DNA of 64,000 nt. Source: Rhizobium sp. BK316. GTDB taxonomy: Bacteria > Pseudomonadota > Alphaproteobacteria > Rhizobiales > Rhizobiaceae. The notes under the pieces were generated by a model. The model ran no database searches. It saw only the letters and a list, made by a program, of their open reading frames with translations, and was not told the DNA's origin. Positions 53,671 through 61,874 of the stretch are shown piece after piece; position 1 is the stretch's first letter, and each line of letters opens with the position of its first letter. The DNA lies in the NCBI RefSeq assembly GCF_014193695.1, contig NZ_JACHZR010000005.1, positions 248,001-312,000 of the forward strand. Reading direction: 5' to 3'. Made by a program: the position numbers and the translations under genes.

Positions 53671-53707
53671 ATGTAAACCTTTACATCGCGCATGTAAAGG
53701 TTTACAT
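53671..53707. promoter_or_regulatory. Double operator between sugar ABC operon and divergent lacI
   Basis: Two 16-base sites, ATGTAAACCTTTACAT (53671-53686) and ATGTAAAGGTTTACAT (53692-53707), separated by CGCGC. Each is the reverse complement of the other, so the 37 bases form one larger palindrome. The site lies 40 bases before the ABC ATPase gene start and 91 bases before the LacI gene start, so it could govern both. Confidence 0.7.
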
Positions 53708-53797
53708 GGTGGATTTACACAGATCTGTTGTGCGGTGCCTTTGACCTCCCGGCAAGTCTGTGTAGTGTGCGGCGAAGACAGCCCAAGGCGGAGCCCC

Positions 53798-54829
53798 GTG
53801 TCGAATTCCACGCCCGCAACAATCGAAGACGTCGCCCGGATCGCCGAGGTTTCCATCGCGACGGTTTCGCGGGCAATCCACATGCCCGAAAAGGTGGCCA
53901 ATTCGACGCGACTGAAGGTCAACCAGGCAATCGCCATCACCGGTTATACGACCAATGCCATGGCGCGCAGCCTGCGGCTCGGCCGTTCCAACATGATCCT
54001 TGTGGTGGCGCCCGATATCGGCGACCCCAACTTTTCCAACATCCTGATCGGCTTGGAGAATGAGGCTCGCGCCCATGGCTACGGCATCCTCATCGGCCAT
54101 ACGCAGAACGATGCGCAGCGCGGCCTCGAATATCTGAAGTTTTTCAGTTCCAACCAGGCGGCGGGACTCATCCTTTTCACCGGCATCCTGCCCTTCGGCC
54201 ACCAGACTGTGACGGCGCAACTGCCGCCGAGCGTCGGCGTATTCGAACCCGTCTTCAATGGTGGCATCCCCTATGTCGGCGTTGACGACATCGAGGGCGC
54301 CAGGAAAGCCGTCGACCTGCTCCTGGCCGAAGGGCACCGCAAGATCGCCTTTATCGGCGATTCCCGCACCCGGCTGGCCTACAGCCGCCGCCGGCAAGGC
54401 TATGACGCCGGTCTCGACGCCGCCGGTGTGCCGAAAGACACGCGTATCGTGTTGGAGGGCGACGGCACGATCGAGAGCGGCCGCCATGCCGTGGAGCAGC
54501 TCTTCATGCGCGATACGCTGCCCACCGCCTTCATGTGCGTCAACGACCAGACGGCGATCGGCGTCATGATCGGCCTCAACGCCCGCGGCTACAATATCCC
54601 GCAGGACTTTTCCGTCACCGGCTTCGACGACGTGCCGCAAGCCGTCTTCATGAGCCCGTCGCTGACGACCATTCGCCAGCCGCGAACGGCAATCGGCAAA
54701 CAGGCGATGGCGCTGCTCCTCGAACTCCTCTCCAACAGCCATCCGGCCGAAACGGAAATTTTGCTGCGGCCGGACCTTGTTGTGCGCAACTCTGTCTCAG
54801 CACCGCCGCGTAACTGGCAGAAGCGGTAG
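53798..54829 (+). CDS. LacI-family regulator of the sugar ABC operon
   Basis: Protein of 343 residues. Helix-turn-helix ATIEDVARIAEVSIATVSRAIHMPEKVANSTRLKVNQAI (about 6-45) and sugar-binding domain (about 65-335) with GVDDIEGARKAVDLLLAEGHRKIAFIGDS and GFDDVPQAVFMSPSLTTIRQP. GTG start at 53798 after AAGGCGGAG; the frame is open far upstream but unlike LacI. Divergent from the ABC operon, over the double operator. Confidence 0.93.
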   Translation: MSNSTPATIEDVARIAEVSIATVSRAIHMPEKVANSTRLKVNQAIAITGYTTNAMARSLRLGRSNMILVVAPDIGDPNFSNILIGLENEARAHGYGILIGHTQNDAQRGLEYLKFFSSNQAAGLILFTGILPFGHQTVTAQLPPSVGVFEPVFNGGIPYVGVDDIEGARKAVDLLLAEGHRKIAFIGDSRTRLAYSRRRQGYDAGLDAAGVPKDTRIVLEGDGTIESGRHAVEQLFMRDTLPTAFMCVNDQTAIGVMIGLNARGYNIPQDFSVTGFDDVPQAVFMSPSLTTIRQPRTAIGKQAMALLLELLSNSHPAETEILLRPDLVVRNSVSAPPRNWQKR

Positions 54830-54921
54830 GCTCGAAGCCACTGTCAATGATCTGCTGTTGCCCGAACTCAATGCTGTCCTAATTTGGCGACGGACTCCTT
54901 TGTGAAGACGAGGCAACTGAG

Positions 54922-55308
54922 ATGACGCAAGATCTGCTGACCGACAGGTACCGGGGTTACATTGCCTGCCTGAACGGACAGGATTGGGATAACCTGGGAA
55001 ACTTCGTCCACGAGCATGTTCGGTATAACGGCGAGCATGTTGGACTGTCCGGCTATCGCGAGATGCTCGAAGGCGATTTTCGCGCCATCCCCGATCTCTT
55101 CTTCGACATTCAGCTGCTGATCTGCGAGCCGCCGCGTGTGGCAAGCCGTTTACAGTTCAACTGCACGCCTAAGGGCGAGCTGTTCGGTCTTCCGGTCAAC
55201 GGCAGGAGAGTGCAGTTTGCCGAAAACGTCTTCTACGAGTTCCTGGACGGAAAGATCGAAAACGTCTGGTCGGTCATAGACAAGGCCGCGATCGAATTAC
55301 AACTTTGA
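54922..55308 (+). CDS. SnoaL-like/ester cyclase-fold protein
   Basis: Protein of 128 residues of the NTF2-like SnoaL group: RYRGYIACLNGQDWDNLGNFVHEHVRYNGEHVGLSGYREML, then FDIQLLICEPPRVASRLQFNCTPKGELFGLPVNGRRVQFAENVFYEFLDGKIENVWSVID. These small cone-shaped domains bind or cyclise hydrophobic molecules; the ligand is unknown. GAGGCAACTGAG precedes ATG 54922. Probably monocistronic. Confidence 0.83.
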   Translation: MTQDLLTDRYRGYIACLNGQDWDNLGNFVHEHVRYNGEHVGLSGYREMLEGDFRAIPDLFFDIQLLICEPPRVASRLQFNCTPKGELFGLPVNGRRVQFAENVFYEFLDGKIENVWSVIDKAAIELQL

Positions 55309-55330
55309 AACCCTCAGGCTTCCTCTGCGA

Positions 55331-55951
55331 TTATGCAATCCGCCTGAACGTGCTGAATTGAAATCTCTGCACGCTATCCCAAGGTGTCGAATGATCGTGG
55401 CGGCGGCTGTCGATCAGCTCGAAACCTGCTCCCAGCAGTTCCAGCAGACTGTCCGAACTATGGCGCGCAACTGGCAGACCGCTGCACTTTTCCGGCCCAT
55501 CGAGGGCGAAAGTTCCCATAATCAGAGAGCCGCCGATCTTCAGCGCGCGTTTCAGTCGCTCGATGTAGGCCGCTTGTTCAGCCGCATCGGTCAGAAAATG
55601 GAAGGCTGCGCGATCGTGCCAGATATCATAGGTCTGCGCCGGCTCCCAAAGAGTGGCGTCGCCGGCAATCCATGTCACCTCGTCAGCCTTGACGCCGAGA
55701 CGCTTTTGCGCCGTATCGAGCGCAGCCGCCGAGAGATCGAGCACAGTCACATCGACGAACCCTTCGGCAAGAAGGCTGTCAACGAGCCTTGAAGCTCCAC
55801 CGCCGACATCGACGATAGCGTCAGATCGTTTTGCCTTAACGAAGTGAATCAGCTCGAGAGAAGGCGCCGGGCTTTCCTGAAACCAGCTGACATCAGCCTC
55901 GCCTTTGGTCGAATAGACGTTTTCCCAATGCAGTTTGCGATCGTCCGTCAT
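55331..55951 (-). CDS. Class I SAM-dependent methyltransferase
   Basis: Protein of 206 residues. SAM motif I AIVDVGGGASRLVDSLLAEG (about 44-63), motif II VTVLDLSAAALDTAQKR, and WIAGDATLWEPAQTYDIWHDRAAFHFLTDAAEQAAYI later. Substrate unknown; the WHDRAxFHFL pattern recalls small-molecule or metalloid methyltransferases, but I do not assign one. ATG 55951 follows TTGGAGCG. Confidence 0.85.
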   Translation of the reverse strand: MTDDRKLHWENVYSTKGEADVSWFQESPAPSLELIHFVKAKRSDAIVDVGGGASRLVDSLLAEGFVDVTVLDLSAAALDTAQKRLGVKADEVTWIAGDATLWEPAQTYDIWHDRAAFHFLTDAAEQAAYIERLKRALKIGGSLIMGTFALDGPEKCSGLPVARHSSDSLLELLGAGFELIDSRRHDHSTPWDSVQRFQFSTFRRIA

Positions 55952-56046
55952 GAAGCGCTCCAAGCGTTTTCTCCATCGCCGCTGATGGCATGCCAGATTT
56001 CCATATACCCGACCAGTACAGCCAGCCAACGTTCGCCTTCGCAAAT

Positions 56047-56081
56047 GAAAAAGCCGGGAAGCTCTCGCTCCCCGGCTTTTC
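56047..56081. terminator. Terminator after xylA
   Basis: Perfect arms AAAAGCCGGG (56049-56058) and CCCGGCTTTT (56071-56080) with T residues on either strand; 20 bases after the xylA stop. The methyltransferase gene beyond it is on the same strand. Confidence 0.88.
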
Positions 56082-56100
56082 AAATAATCGAAACCGCCGA

Positions 56101-57411
56101 TCAAACGTAGCGGTTGACGATATTTTCCAGCAGTTCCTGCTTGCCGGACTTCGGCTGCGGGTTGACGTCCTTGCTCTCGACCCACTGCGTGATCTCTTCC
56201 AGCGAATATTCGCCGCGGAAGAGCTTCTGGCCTTCGGCCGAATTCCAGCCGGCATAGCGGTCTGCGAGCGGCTGCGACAGAGCCTTGTCTTCGAGCATCT
56301 TGGCAGCAGCCTTCAGGCCGCGGGCGCAGCAATCCATGCCGCCGATATGACCGATCAGCAGGTCTGCCGGATCGAGCGACTGACGGCGCAGCTTCGAATC
56401 GAAATTGGTACCACCCGTCTTGAAGCCGCCGCCCGCCAGGACGTAATAATAAGCCAGAGCCATTTCCGGAACGTTGTTCGGGAACTGGTCGGTATCCCAG
56501 CCGGACTGGTAGTCGTTGCGGTTCATGTCGATCGAGCCGAAAATGCCGAGCGCATTTGCGAGCGCCAGCTCATGTTCGAAGGAATGGCCGGCGAGGATGG
56601 CGTGGCCCTGCTCGATGTTGAGCTTCACTTCGTTTTCGAGGCCGTGCTTCCTAAGGAAGCCATAGACGGTCGCGACGTCGTAGTCGTACTGGTGCTTGGT
56701 CGGCTCCTGTGGCTTCGGCTCGATGAGGATCGTGCCCTTGAAGCCGATCTTGTGCTTGTACTCGACAACGAGGTTGAGGAAGCGACCGAGCTGGTCGAGT
56801 TCGCGGCCGATATCGGTATTGAGCAGCGTTTCATAACCTTCGCGGCCGCCCCAAAGAACGTAGTTTTCGCCGCCGAGCTTCTGCGTGGCATCGATGCAGG
56901 TCTTCACCGTTGCAGCGGCAAATGCAAAGACGTCCGGATCCGGGTTGGTCGCAGCACCCGACATATAGCGGCGGTTGGAGAAAAGGTTCGCCGTGCCCCA
57001 GAGCAGCTTGGTGCCGGTGGCCGCCTGCTTCTCGGCGAAGTAGTCGACGATCTCGTTCAGATTCCTCGTGTTTTCGGCAAAATTCTTGCCTTCCGGACGT
57101 ACGTCGGCGTCATGGAAGCAGTAATAGGGCGCGCCGAGCAGTGAGAAGAATTCGAAAGCGACGTCAGCCTTCAGCTTTGCGGCCTTCATCGTGTCTTCGA
57201 ACCACGGACGCAGGAAGGTCTGACCGCCGAAGGGGTCGCCGCCCGGCCAGGTGAAGGTGTGCCAGTAGGCGACGGCAAAGCGCAGATGGTCTTCCATGCG
57301 CTTGCCGAGAACGATTTCGTCCGGCTGGTAGTGGCGGAAGGCCAGCGGGTTGGTGCTGTCTGGGCCTTCGTACTTCACTTTCTGGATGTCGCCGAAAAAT
57401 CCGGTGCTCAT
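56101..57411 (-). CDS. xylA: Xylose isomerase
   Basis: Protein of 436 residues, class II length. Active-site motifs: FAVAYWHTFTWPGGDPFGG (about 48), FFSLLGAPYYCFHDADVRPEG (His/Asp), VLWGGREGYETLLNTD, LIEPKPQEPTKHQYDYD (Glu, Lys, His), and GSIDMNRNDYQSGWDTDQFP (metal Asp). It turns D-xylose to D-xylulose. The xylulokinase gene lies upstream in the same operon, with a repeat in the 177-base gap. Confidence 0.97.
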   Translation of the reverse strand: MSTGFFGDIQKVKYEGPDSTNPLAFRHYQPDEIVLGKRMEDHLRFAVAYWHTFTWPGGDPFGGQTFLRPWFEDTMKAAKLKADVAFEFFSLLGAPYYCFHDADVRPEGKNFAENTRNLNEIVDYFAEKQAATGTKLLWGTANLFSNRRYMSGAATNPDPDVFAFAAATVKTCIDATQKLGGENYVLWGGREGYETLLNTDIGRELDQLGRFLNLVVEYKHKIGFKGTILIEPKPQEPTKHQYDYDVATVYGFLRKHGLENEVKLNIEQGHAILAGHSFEHELALANALGIFGSIDMNRNDYQSGWDTDQFPNNVPEMALAYYYVLAGGGFKTGGTNFDSKLRRQSLDPADLLIGHIGGMDCCARGLKAAAKMLEDKALSQPLADRYAGWNSAEGQKLFRGEYSLEEITQWVESKDVNPQPKSGKQELLENIVNRYV

Positions 57412-57460
57412 TGGGGTTCTCCTTGGGTTTGTCGTTCAGTCTTATCGTTAGTGTCGTGCG

Positions 57461-57573
57461 GCCCCTCATCCGACCCTTCGGGCCACCTTCCCCCGAGGGG
57501 AGACGGGCATGAGGCAGCGCCGCCAGTCTCTTCTCGCCAGCGGGGAAAAGGTGCCGGCAGCCGGATGAGGGGC
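57461..57573. repeat. RIME-like rhizobial intergenic palindromic repeat
   Basis: 113 bases bounded by perfect inverted ends GCCCCTCATCCG (57461-57472) and CGGATGAGGGGC (57562-57573). Inside are CTTCCCCCGAGGGGAG and TCGCCAGCGGGGAAAAGG palindromic parts. Size, ends and internal double palindrome match what I know of the RIME1 class of repeats in Rhizobium and relatives; not confirmed by alignment. It sits between xylB and xylA. Confidence 0.7.
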
Positions 57574-57588
57574 TGCCGGCTGCAGTTC

Positions 57589-59043
57589 TCAATGCACCAG
57601 CGACTTGATCGCCGGATAGGTCGCGCGATAACGCTTGTAGGCATCTTCATAGGCGCCGCTCAGTGCCGAAACCGGCTCGATCGTGCCGGCCGTCACCGGC
57701 GGTGTGCAGACAGCAACCGGATCGGCGCTCGTTGCCGCAATCAGGCCGAGACGGGCAGCACCGAAGGCGGCGCCGAAATCGCCGTCTGCCGGCAGGTCGA
57801 CGGGAACGCCGAGCGCAGTCGCGATCGAGGCCAGCCAATAGCGCGAGCGCGAACCGCCGCCGATCGCCGTGACGCGGGAAATATCCGTGCCGGCCGAACG
57901 CAGGGCTTCCAGATTGTCGCGGATCGCGAAGGACACGCCCTCCAGCACGGCCTGGGTCAGCACTGCGCGGCTGCTTTCATGCTCAAGGCCGATGAAGGCG
58001 CCACGGATGACCGCATCGTTATGCGGCGTGCGCTCGCCTGAGAGGTAAGGCAGGAAGGTCACGCCGGTCGGCGCCTTCAGGCTTTCGCCGAGTTCGCCGG
58101 TGAGATCAGCAGCCGACTTGCCGGTGACCGAAGAATGCCAGTTCAGCGCATCGGTGGCCGACAGGATAACACCCATCTGGTGCCAGGTATTCGGCAGCGC
58201 GTGGCAGAAGGCATGAACGGCGCTTTCCGGCTTCGGCAGGTAGGCGGCGTTGGCGGCGAAGAGAACGCCTGACGTGCCGAGCGATACGAAAGCGGCGCCA
58301 TCGCTGACCGTGCCCATGCCGCAGGCCGAAGCCGCGTTGTCGCCAGCGCCACCGGCAACCACGACATCGCCTGAAATGCCCCAGGCCGAGGCGAGCTCGG
58401 CGCGCAGCTTGCCGCCCTGCTCCGTGCCTTCGATCAGCTTCGGCATCTGCTTTTCATCGAGATTGGTCGCGGCCAGCAGTTCGGACGACCAGGCGCGCTT
58501 GCCGGTATCGAGCCAGGACGTGCCGGCCGAGTCGGACATTTCCGAGATGTGCTCGCCGGTCAACCAGAGGCGTAGATAATCCTTCGGCAGCAGAACCTTG
58601 GCGACCTTGGCGAAGATCTCTGGCTCGTTTTTGGCGACCCAGGCAAGCTTCGGTGCGGTGAAGCCCGGAAAAACGATATTGCCGGTCAGCTTGCGGAAGC
58701 GCGGATCGGCATCGAGCGCGGCCGCCTCGACATAGGAACGCGTGTCGTTCCAGAGAATGCAGGGGCGCAGCACCTTGTCGGAGGCGTCGAGCAGCGTCGC
58801 ACCGTGCATCTGGCCGGAGAGGCCGATGCCCTTCACTGCGGCAAGCTCCTTCGGGTGTTTGGCCTTGAGGCCGGCGACAGCCTCTTCCGTAGCGCGTACC
58901 CAATGAGCCGGTTCCTGTTCGGACCAGCCGGAATGCGGGCGCGAGACGTCGAGCGAACCATTGGCGGAACCGATGATCTTCTGATCGCCGTCGATCAGCA
59001 TCGCCTTGACGCCCGAAGTTCCGAGATCGAGACCCAGATACAT
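57589..59043 (-). CDS. xylB: Xylulokinase
   Basis: Protein of 484 residues, FGGY kinase family. N-terminal YLGLDLGTSGVKAMLIDGDQ (phosphate loop), LSGQMHGATLLD (typical of xylulokinase), catalytic-base region AGGAGDNAASACGMG, then GLEHESSRAVLTQAVLEGVSFAIRDNLEAL and AIGGGSRSRYWLASIATALGVPVD near the end. It phosphorylates D-xylulose to feed the pentose phosphate pathway. It is first in the order xylB-xylA, with the LacI gene 21 bases upstream. Confidence 0.96.
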   Translation of the reverse strand: MYLGLDLGTSGVKAMLIDGDQKIIGSANGSLDVSRPHSGWSEQEPAHWVRATEEAVAGLKAKHPKELAAVKGIGLSGQMHGATLLDASDKVLRPCILWNDTRSYVEAAALDADPRFRKLTGNIVFPGFTAPKLAWVAKNEPEIFAKVAKVLLPKDYLRLWLTGEHISEMSDSAGTSWLDTGKRAWSSELLAATNLDEKQMPKLIEGTEQGGKLRAELASAWGISGDVVVAGGAGDNAASACGMGTVSDGAAFVSLGTSGVLFAANAAYLPKPESAVHAFCHALPNTWHQMGVILSATDALNWHSSVTGKSAADLTGELGESLKAPTGVTFLPYLSGERTPHNDAVIRGAFIGLEHESSRAVLTQAVLEGVSFAIRDNLEALRSAGTDISRVTAIGGGSRSRYWLASIATALGVPVDLPADGDFGAAFGAARLGLIAATSADPVAVCTPPVTAGTIEPVSALSGAYEDAYKRYRATYPAIKSLVH

Positions 59044-59064
59044 GTGGTATTTCTCCCTTTGCCG

Positions 59065-60090
59065 TTACGGCAGATTGTCTTTCAGGAATATGTCGAGGCG
59101 GATGCGCTCCTGCGCATCGATGACCGCAAGCCCGTCTGCCTTCGCCTTGAGAACACGGATCGCGCTGCGAACCTCGTGGCCGGCATCCTGATTGAGGATT
59201 GCGTCGATAGTGCCATCGAGAAGAGCTGCGCGCGTATGCGCCGTCAATTCATGGGCAATCACCGTCAGCGACCTGTCTGCCGCCTTTTCCTTTAGTGCCC
59301 GGATAAGGCCACGATTACCGGCGCCGAGGCTGTAGATGCCGATAATGCCATCATTCTTGCCGAGCGCATCGGCAATCAACATATGGGCGACTTCAGGATC
59401 GTCCCGACCTTCGAGCACCGGCAGCAGATGCAGCGCCGGAAATTCCTGCGCCATGACAGATGCAAAGCCCTCCAGGCGTTCGCGATGGTCGCGTACCAAC
59501 ATGGAGCCGGCCAGAATGACGATCTCGCCCCTGGCGCCGCCGAGGAAGCGTCCAAGCAGACGCGCAGCGGTGCGCCCCGCGGCGATGTTGTCGACGCCGG
59601 CATAATGATGACGCAGCGATCCCGTCAGATCGGAAACGAGAGTGACGACCGGAATGCCGTCATGCACCAGCCGGTCCACGGCAGCACGCACATCGGGCGC
59701 ATCCGTGGCGACAAGCGCGACACCTGAGGGCTTTTCGGCAGCGAGCGTTTCCAGCTCGCGCACCAGCGCCTGCGGATCGAAGGCGGGCACTTCGACGATG
59801 CGGATATCCGTACGCTCAGCGGCCGAACGCGCAATCGCCGCGCGGATTTCGGCATTCAGGCCATGCATGAAGGAGTTGTCGCTGGCGGGCAGGATGAAGG
59901 TCAGCGGATAGACGCGGCCCTTGGCAAGGTTTGCAGCCGCCACGTCGCGCACATAGCCGAGATCGCGGATGGCTGTCTCCACCTTCTCCCGCGTCACATG
60001 GCGCACGCCTGGCCGCTGGTTCAGAACCCGGTCCACGGTCGCAAGACTGACACCCGCCGCAGCGGCGATATCATGAACGGTTGGCCTCAT
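59065..60090 (-). CDS. LacI-family regulator of the xylose genes
   Basis: Protein of 341 residues. Helix-turn-helix TVHDIAAAAGVSLATVDRVLNQRPGVRHVTREKVETAI (about 4-42); effector domain of the ribose-binding type (about 60-330). It lies 21 bases before xylB on the same strand, so it probably forms an operon xylR-xylB-xylA and represses it through the palindrome at 60122. ATG 60090 follows AGGAGG; ATG 60093 directly before it is less well spaced. Confidence 0.9.
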   Translation of the reverse strand: MRPTVHDIAAAAGVSLATVDRVLNQRPGVRHVTREKVETAIRDLGYVRDVAAANLAKGRVYPLTFILPASDNSFMHGLNAEIRAAIARSAAERTDIRIVEVPAFDPQALVRELETLAAEKPSGVALVATDAPDVRAAVDRLVHDGIPVVTLVSDLTGSLRHHYAGVDNIAAGRTAARLLGRFLGGARGEIVILAGSMLVRDHRERLEGFASVMAQEFPALHLLPVLEGRDDPEVAHMLIADALGKNDGIIGIYSLGAGNRGLIRALKEKAADRSLTVIAHELTAHTRAALLDGTIDAILNQDAGHEVRSAIRVLKAKADGLAVIDAQERIRLDIFLKDNLP

Positions 60091-60121
60091 CATTCCTCCT
60101 GACGAGACCATTAGCGCCAAT

Positions 60122-60141
60122 TTTGATGTACGTAAATCAAA
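60122..60141. promoter_or_regulatory. Operator palindrome upstream of the xyl regulator operon
   Basis: The 20 bases TTTGATGTACGTAAATCAAA are symmetric at 18 positions around a central CG, the usual LacI-family operator form. They lie 31 bases before the regulator's start codon and fit autoregulation of the lacI-xylB-xylA operon. Confidence 0.65.
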
Positions 60142-60205
60142 AAATACGTGAGCTGGAAAACACCCGCGCTGAAGGAGCAGAGAAACCGCTCATATTTAAA
60201 AGCAA

Positions 60206-60229
60206 AAAGGCCCTCCGAAGAGGGCCTTT
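60206..60229 (-). terminator. Terminator after the efflux operon
   Basis: Perfect 10-bp arms AAAGGCCCTC (60206-60215) and GAGGGCCTTT (60220-60229), CGAA loop, with a run of T residues on the minus strand. It ends the emrA-emrB-type operon, 20 bases after its last stop. Confidence 0.9.
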
Positions 60230-60249
60230 CTCGCAATGGCGGCCGGAGG

Positions 60250-61851
60250 TCAGTGGCCGCCACCGCCTCCCCCGCCGCCTTGCGGCGCGGGTTTCTTGAT
60301 CATGACGACACCAAGGATCATCGCCAGGAAAAGCACCGTCAGCATCAGGAAGATGTCGCTGAAGGAAAGGATCATCGCCTGTTTGGTGGCCAAGCCAACC
60401 ATCTGCTTGACCGCGACATTGGCTCCATCCAGACCCCAATTGTTGAAATTGGCGGTCATGTTGTTCATCTGGTCGATCGCGGCCGTATTGCCCCAATGGA
60501 CGTTTTCGCGCAGCCGCTCGTAATGCACGTCTTGGCGGGTGGTGAGCACGGTATTGATGACAGCAAGACCGACGGCGCCGCCGAGGTTACGCGTCAGGTT
60601 GAAAAGACCGGATGCGCCGCGGATACGCGCCGGCGGCAGCGTGCCGAGCGCGATGTTGTTGATCGGCACCATGCACATCATCAGGCCGAAGCCGCGCAGG
60701 ATCTGTGGGATGAAGAGCTCGTAGAAGTCCCAGTCCTGCGTCAGATGCGTCATGATATAGGTACCCGCCGCAAAGCTCACGAAGCCGATCGCCATCATCA
60801 AACGCAGATCGATCTTGGTCGACAGCCGGCCGGCAATCGGCGCGGTGAAGAACATCGCAAGGCCCGACACGAACATCGTCTCGCCGATCATCTGCGAATC
60901 GTAGCCACGGATACGGCCGAGATAGACCGGATAGATATAGGTGAGCCCATAAAGGCCGATGCCCATGACGAAGGAGAACACCGAGCCGAAGGAAAAATTT
61001 CGGTTCGAGAAGGCCGTCAGGTCGACGACCGGGAATTCCACCGTGAAGGCGCGGTAGAAGAAGACGACACAAGCGACAGTCGACGCGACGGCGCCTGCAA
61101 CGATGTAGCTGTCGTTGAACCAGTCGTTCGAATTGCCCTCTTCCAGCACATATTCCAGCGAGCCGAGAAAGATGCCCATGGCAAACAGCCCGTACCAGTC
61201 GAACTTCTTGAAGAGCGACAGTTCCGGCTTGTCGAAATCGATGAAGTTCCAGGTGACGATCGTGACGATGATACCGGGCACGATGTTGACCAGGAACAGC
61301 CAGTGCCAGGAGAAGGCATGGCTCAGATAACCGCCGACTGTCGGGCCGATGGTCGGCGCAAGCGTGGCGATGAGACCGATGATCGGCGAGACGATCGAAC
61401 GCTTCGACGGCGGGAAGATCGTGAAGGCGGCCGCGAAGACTGAGGGGATCATGCCGCCGCCGATGAAGCCCTGAATGGCACGGTAGACGATCATCTGGTC
61501 GATGTTCGTCGCCGTTGCGGCCAGGGCGCTCGCCATGGTGAAACCGGCAGCCGAGATTGCGAAGAGGTAACGCGTCGAGATGATACGCGCCAGCGTGCCC
61601 GACAGCGGGATCATGATGACTTCGGCGATCAGATAGGCCGTTTGCACCCAGCCAATCTCGTCCGTACCGGCAGAAAGTCCTGCCTGGATCTCCGCAAGCG
61701 AGGCGGAGACAATCTGGATGTCGAGGATCGACATGAACATGCCAAGCACCATCGCGAAGAAAGCGATGAGCCTTTTAGGATCCATGCGATCGGCGGCATG
61801 CGCGGGCGCTGCCGGGATCGAACCTGCCGTTGCTGTCGCACTCCCGGCCAT
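60250..61851 (-). CDS. DHA2-family MFS drug exporter (EmrB-like)
   Basis: Protein of 533 residues with 14 membrane helices. Conserved LDIQIVSASLAEIQAGL (motif D1), QTAYLIAEVIMIPLSGTLARIISTRYLF (motif A), GFIGGGMIPSVFAAAFTIFPPSKR and GPTVGGYLSHAFSWHWLFLVN (motif C). A short Gly/His-rich tail closes it (GGGGGGGGH). It would form the inner-membrane pump with the HlyD-like protein and an outer-membrane channel encoded elsewhere. Substrate unknown. The upstream gene ends 23 bases before. Confidence 0.93.
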   Translation of the reverse strand: MAGSATATAGSIPAAPAHAADRMDPKRLIAFFAMVLGMFMSILDIQIVSASLAEIQAGLSAGTDEIGWVQTAYLIAEVIMIPLSGTLARIISTRYLFAISAAGFTMASALAATATNIDQMIVYRAIQGFIGGGMIPSVFAAAFTIFPPSKRSIVSPIIGLIATLAPTIGPTVGGYLSHAFSWHWLFLVNIVPGIIVTIVTWNFIDFDKPELSLFKKFDWYGLFAMGIFLGSLEYVLEEGNSNDWFNDSYIVAGAVASTVACVVFFYRAFTVEFPVVDLTAFSNRNFSFGSVFSFVMGIGLYGLTYIYPVYLGRIRGYDSQMIGETMFVSGLAMFFTAPIAGRLSTKIDLRLMMAIGFVSFAAGTYIMTHLTQDWDFYELFIPQILRGFGLMMCMVPINNIALGTLPPARIRGASGLFNLTRNLGGAVGLAVINTVLTTRQDVHYERLRENVHWGNTAAIDQMNNMTANFNNWGLDGANVAVKQMVGLATKQAMILSFSDIFLMLTVLFLAMILGVVMIKKPAPQGGGGGGGGH

Positions 61852-61874
61852 GGGACCACCTCTGCCCTAAGGGC

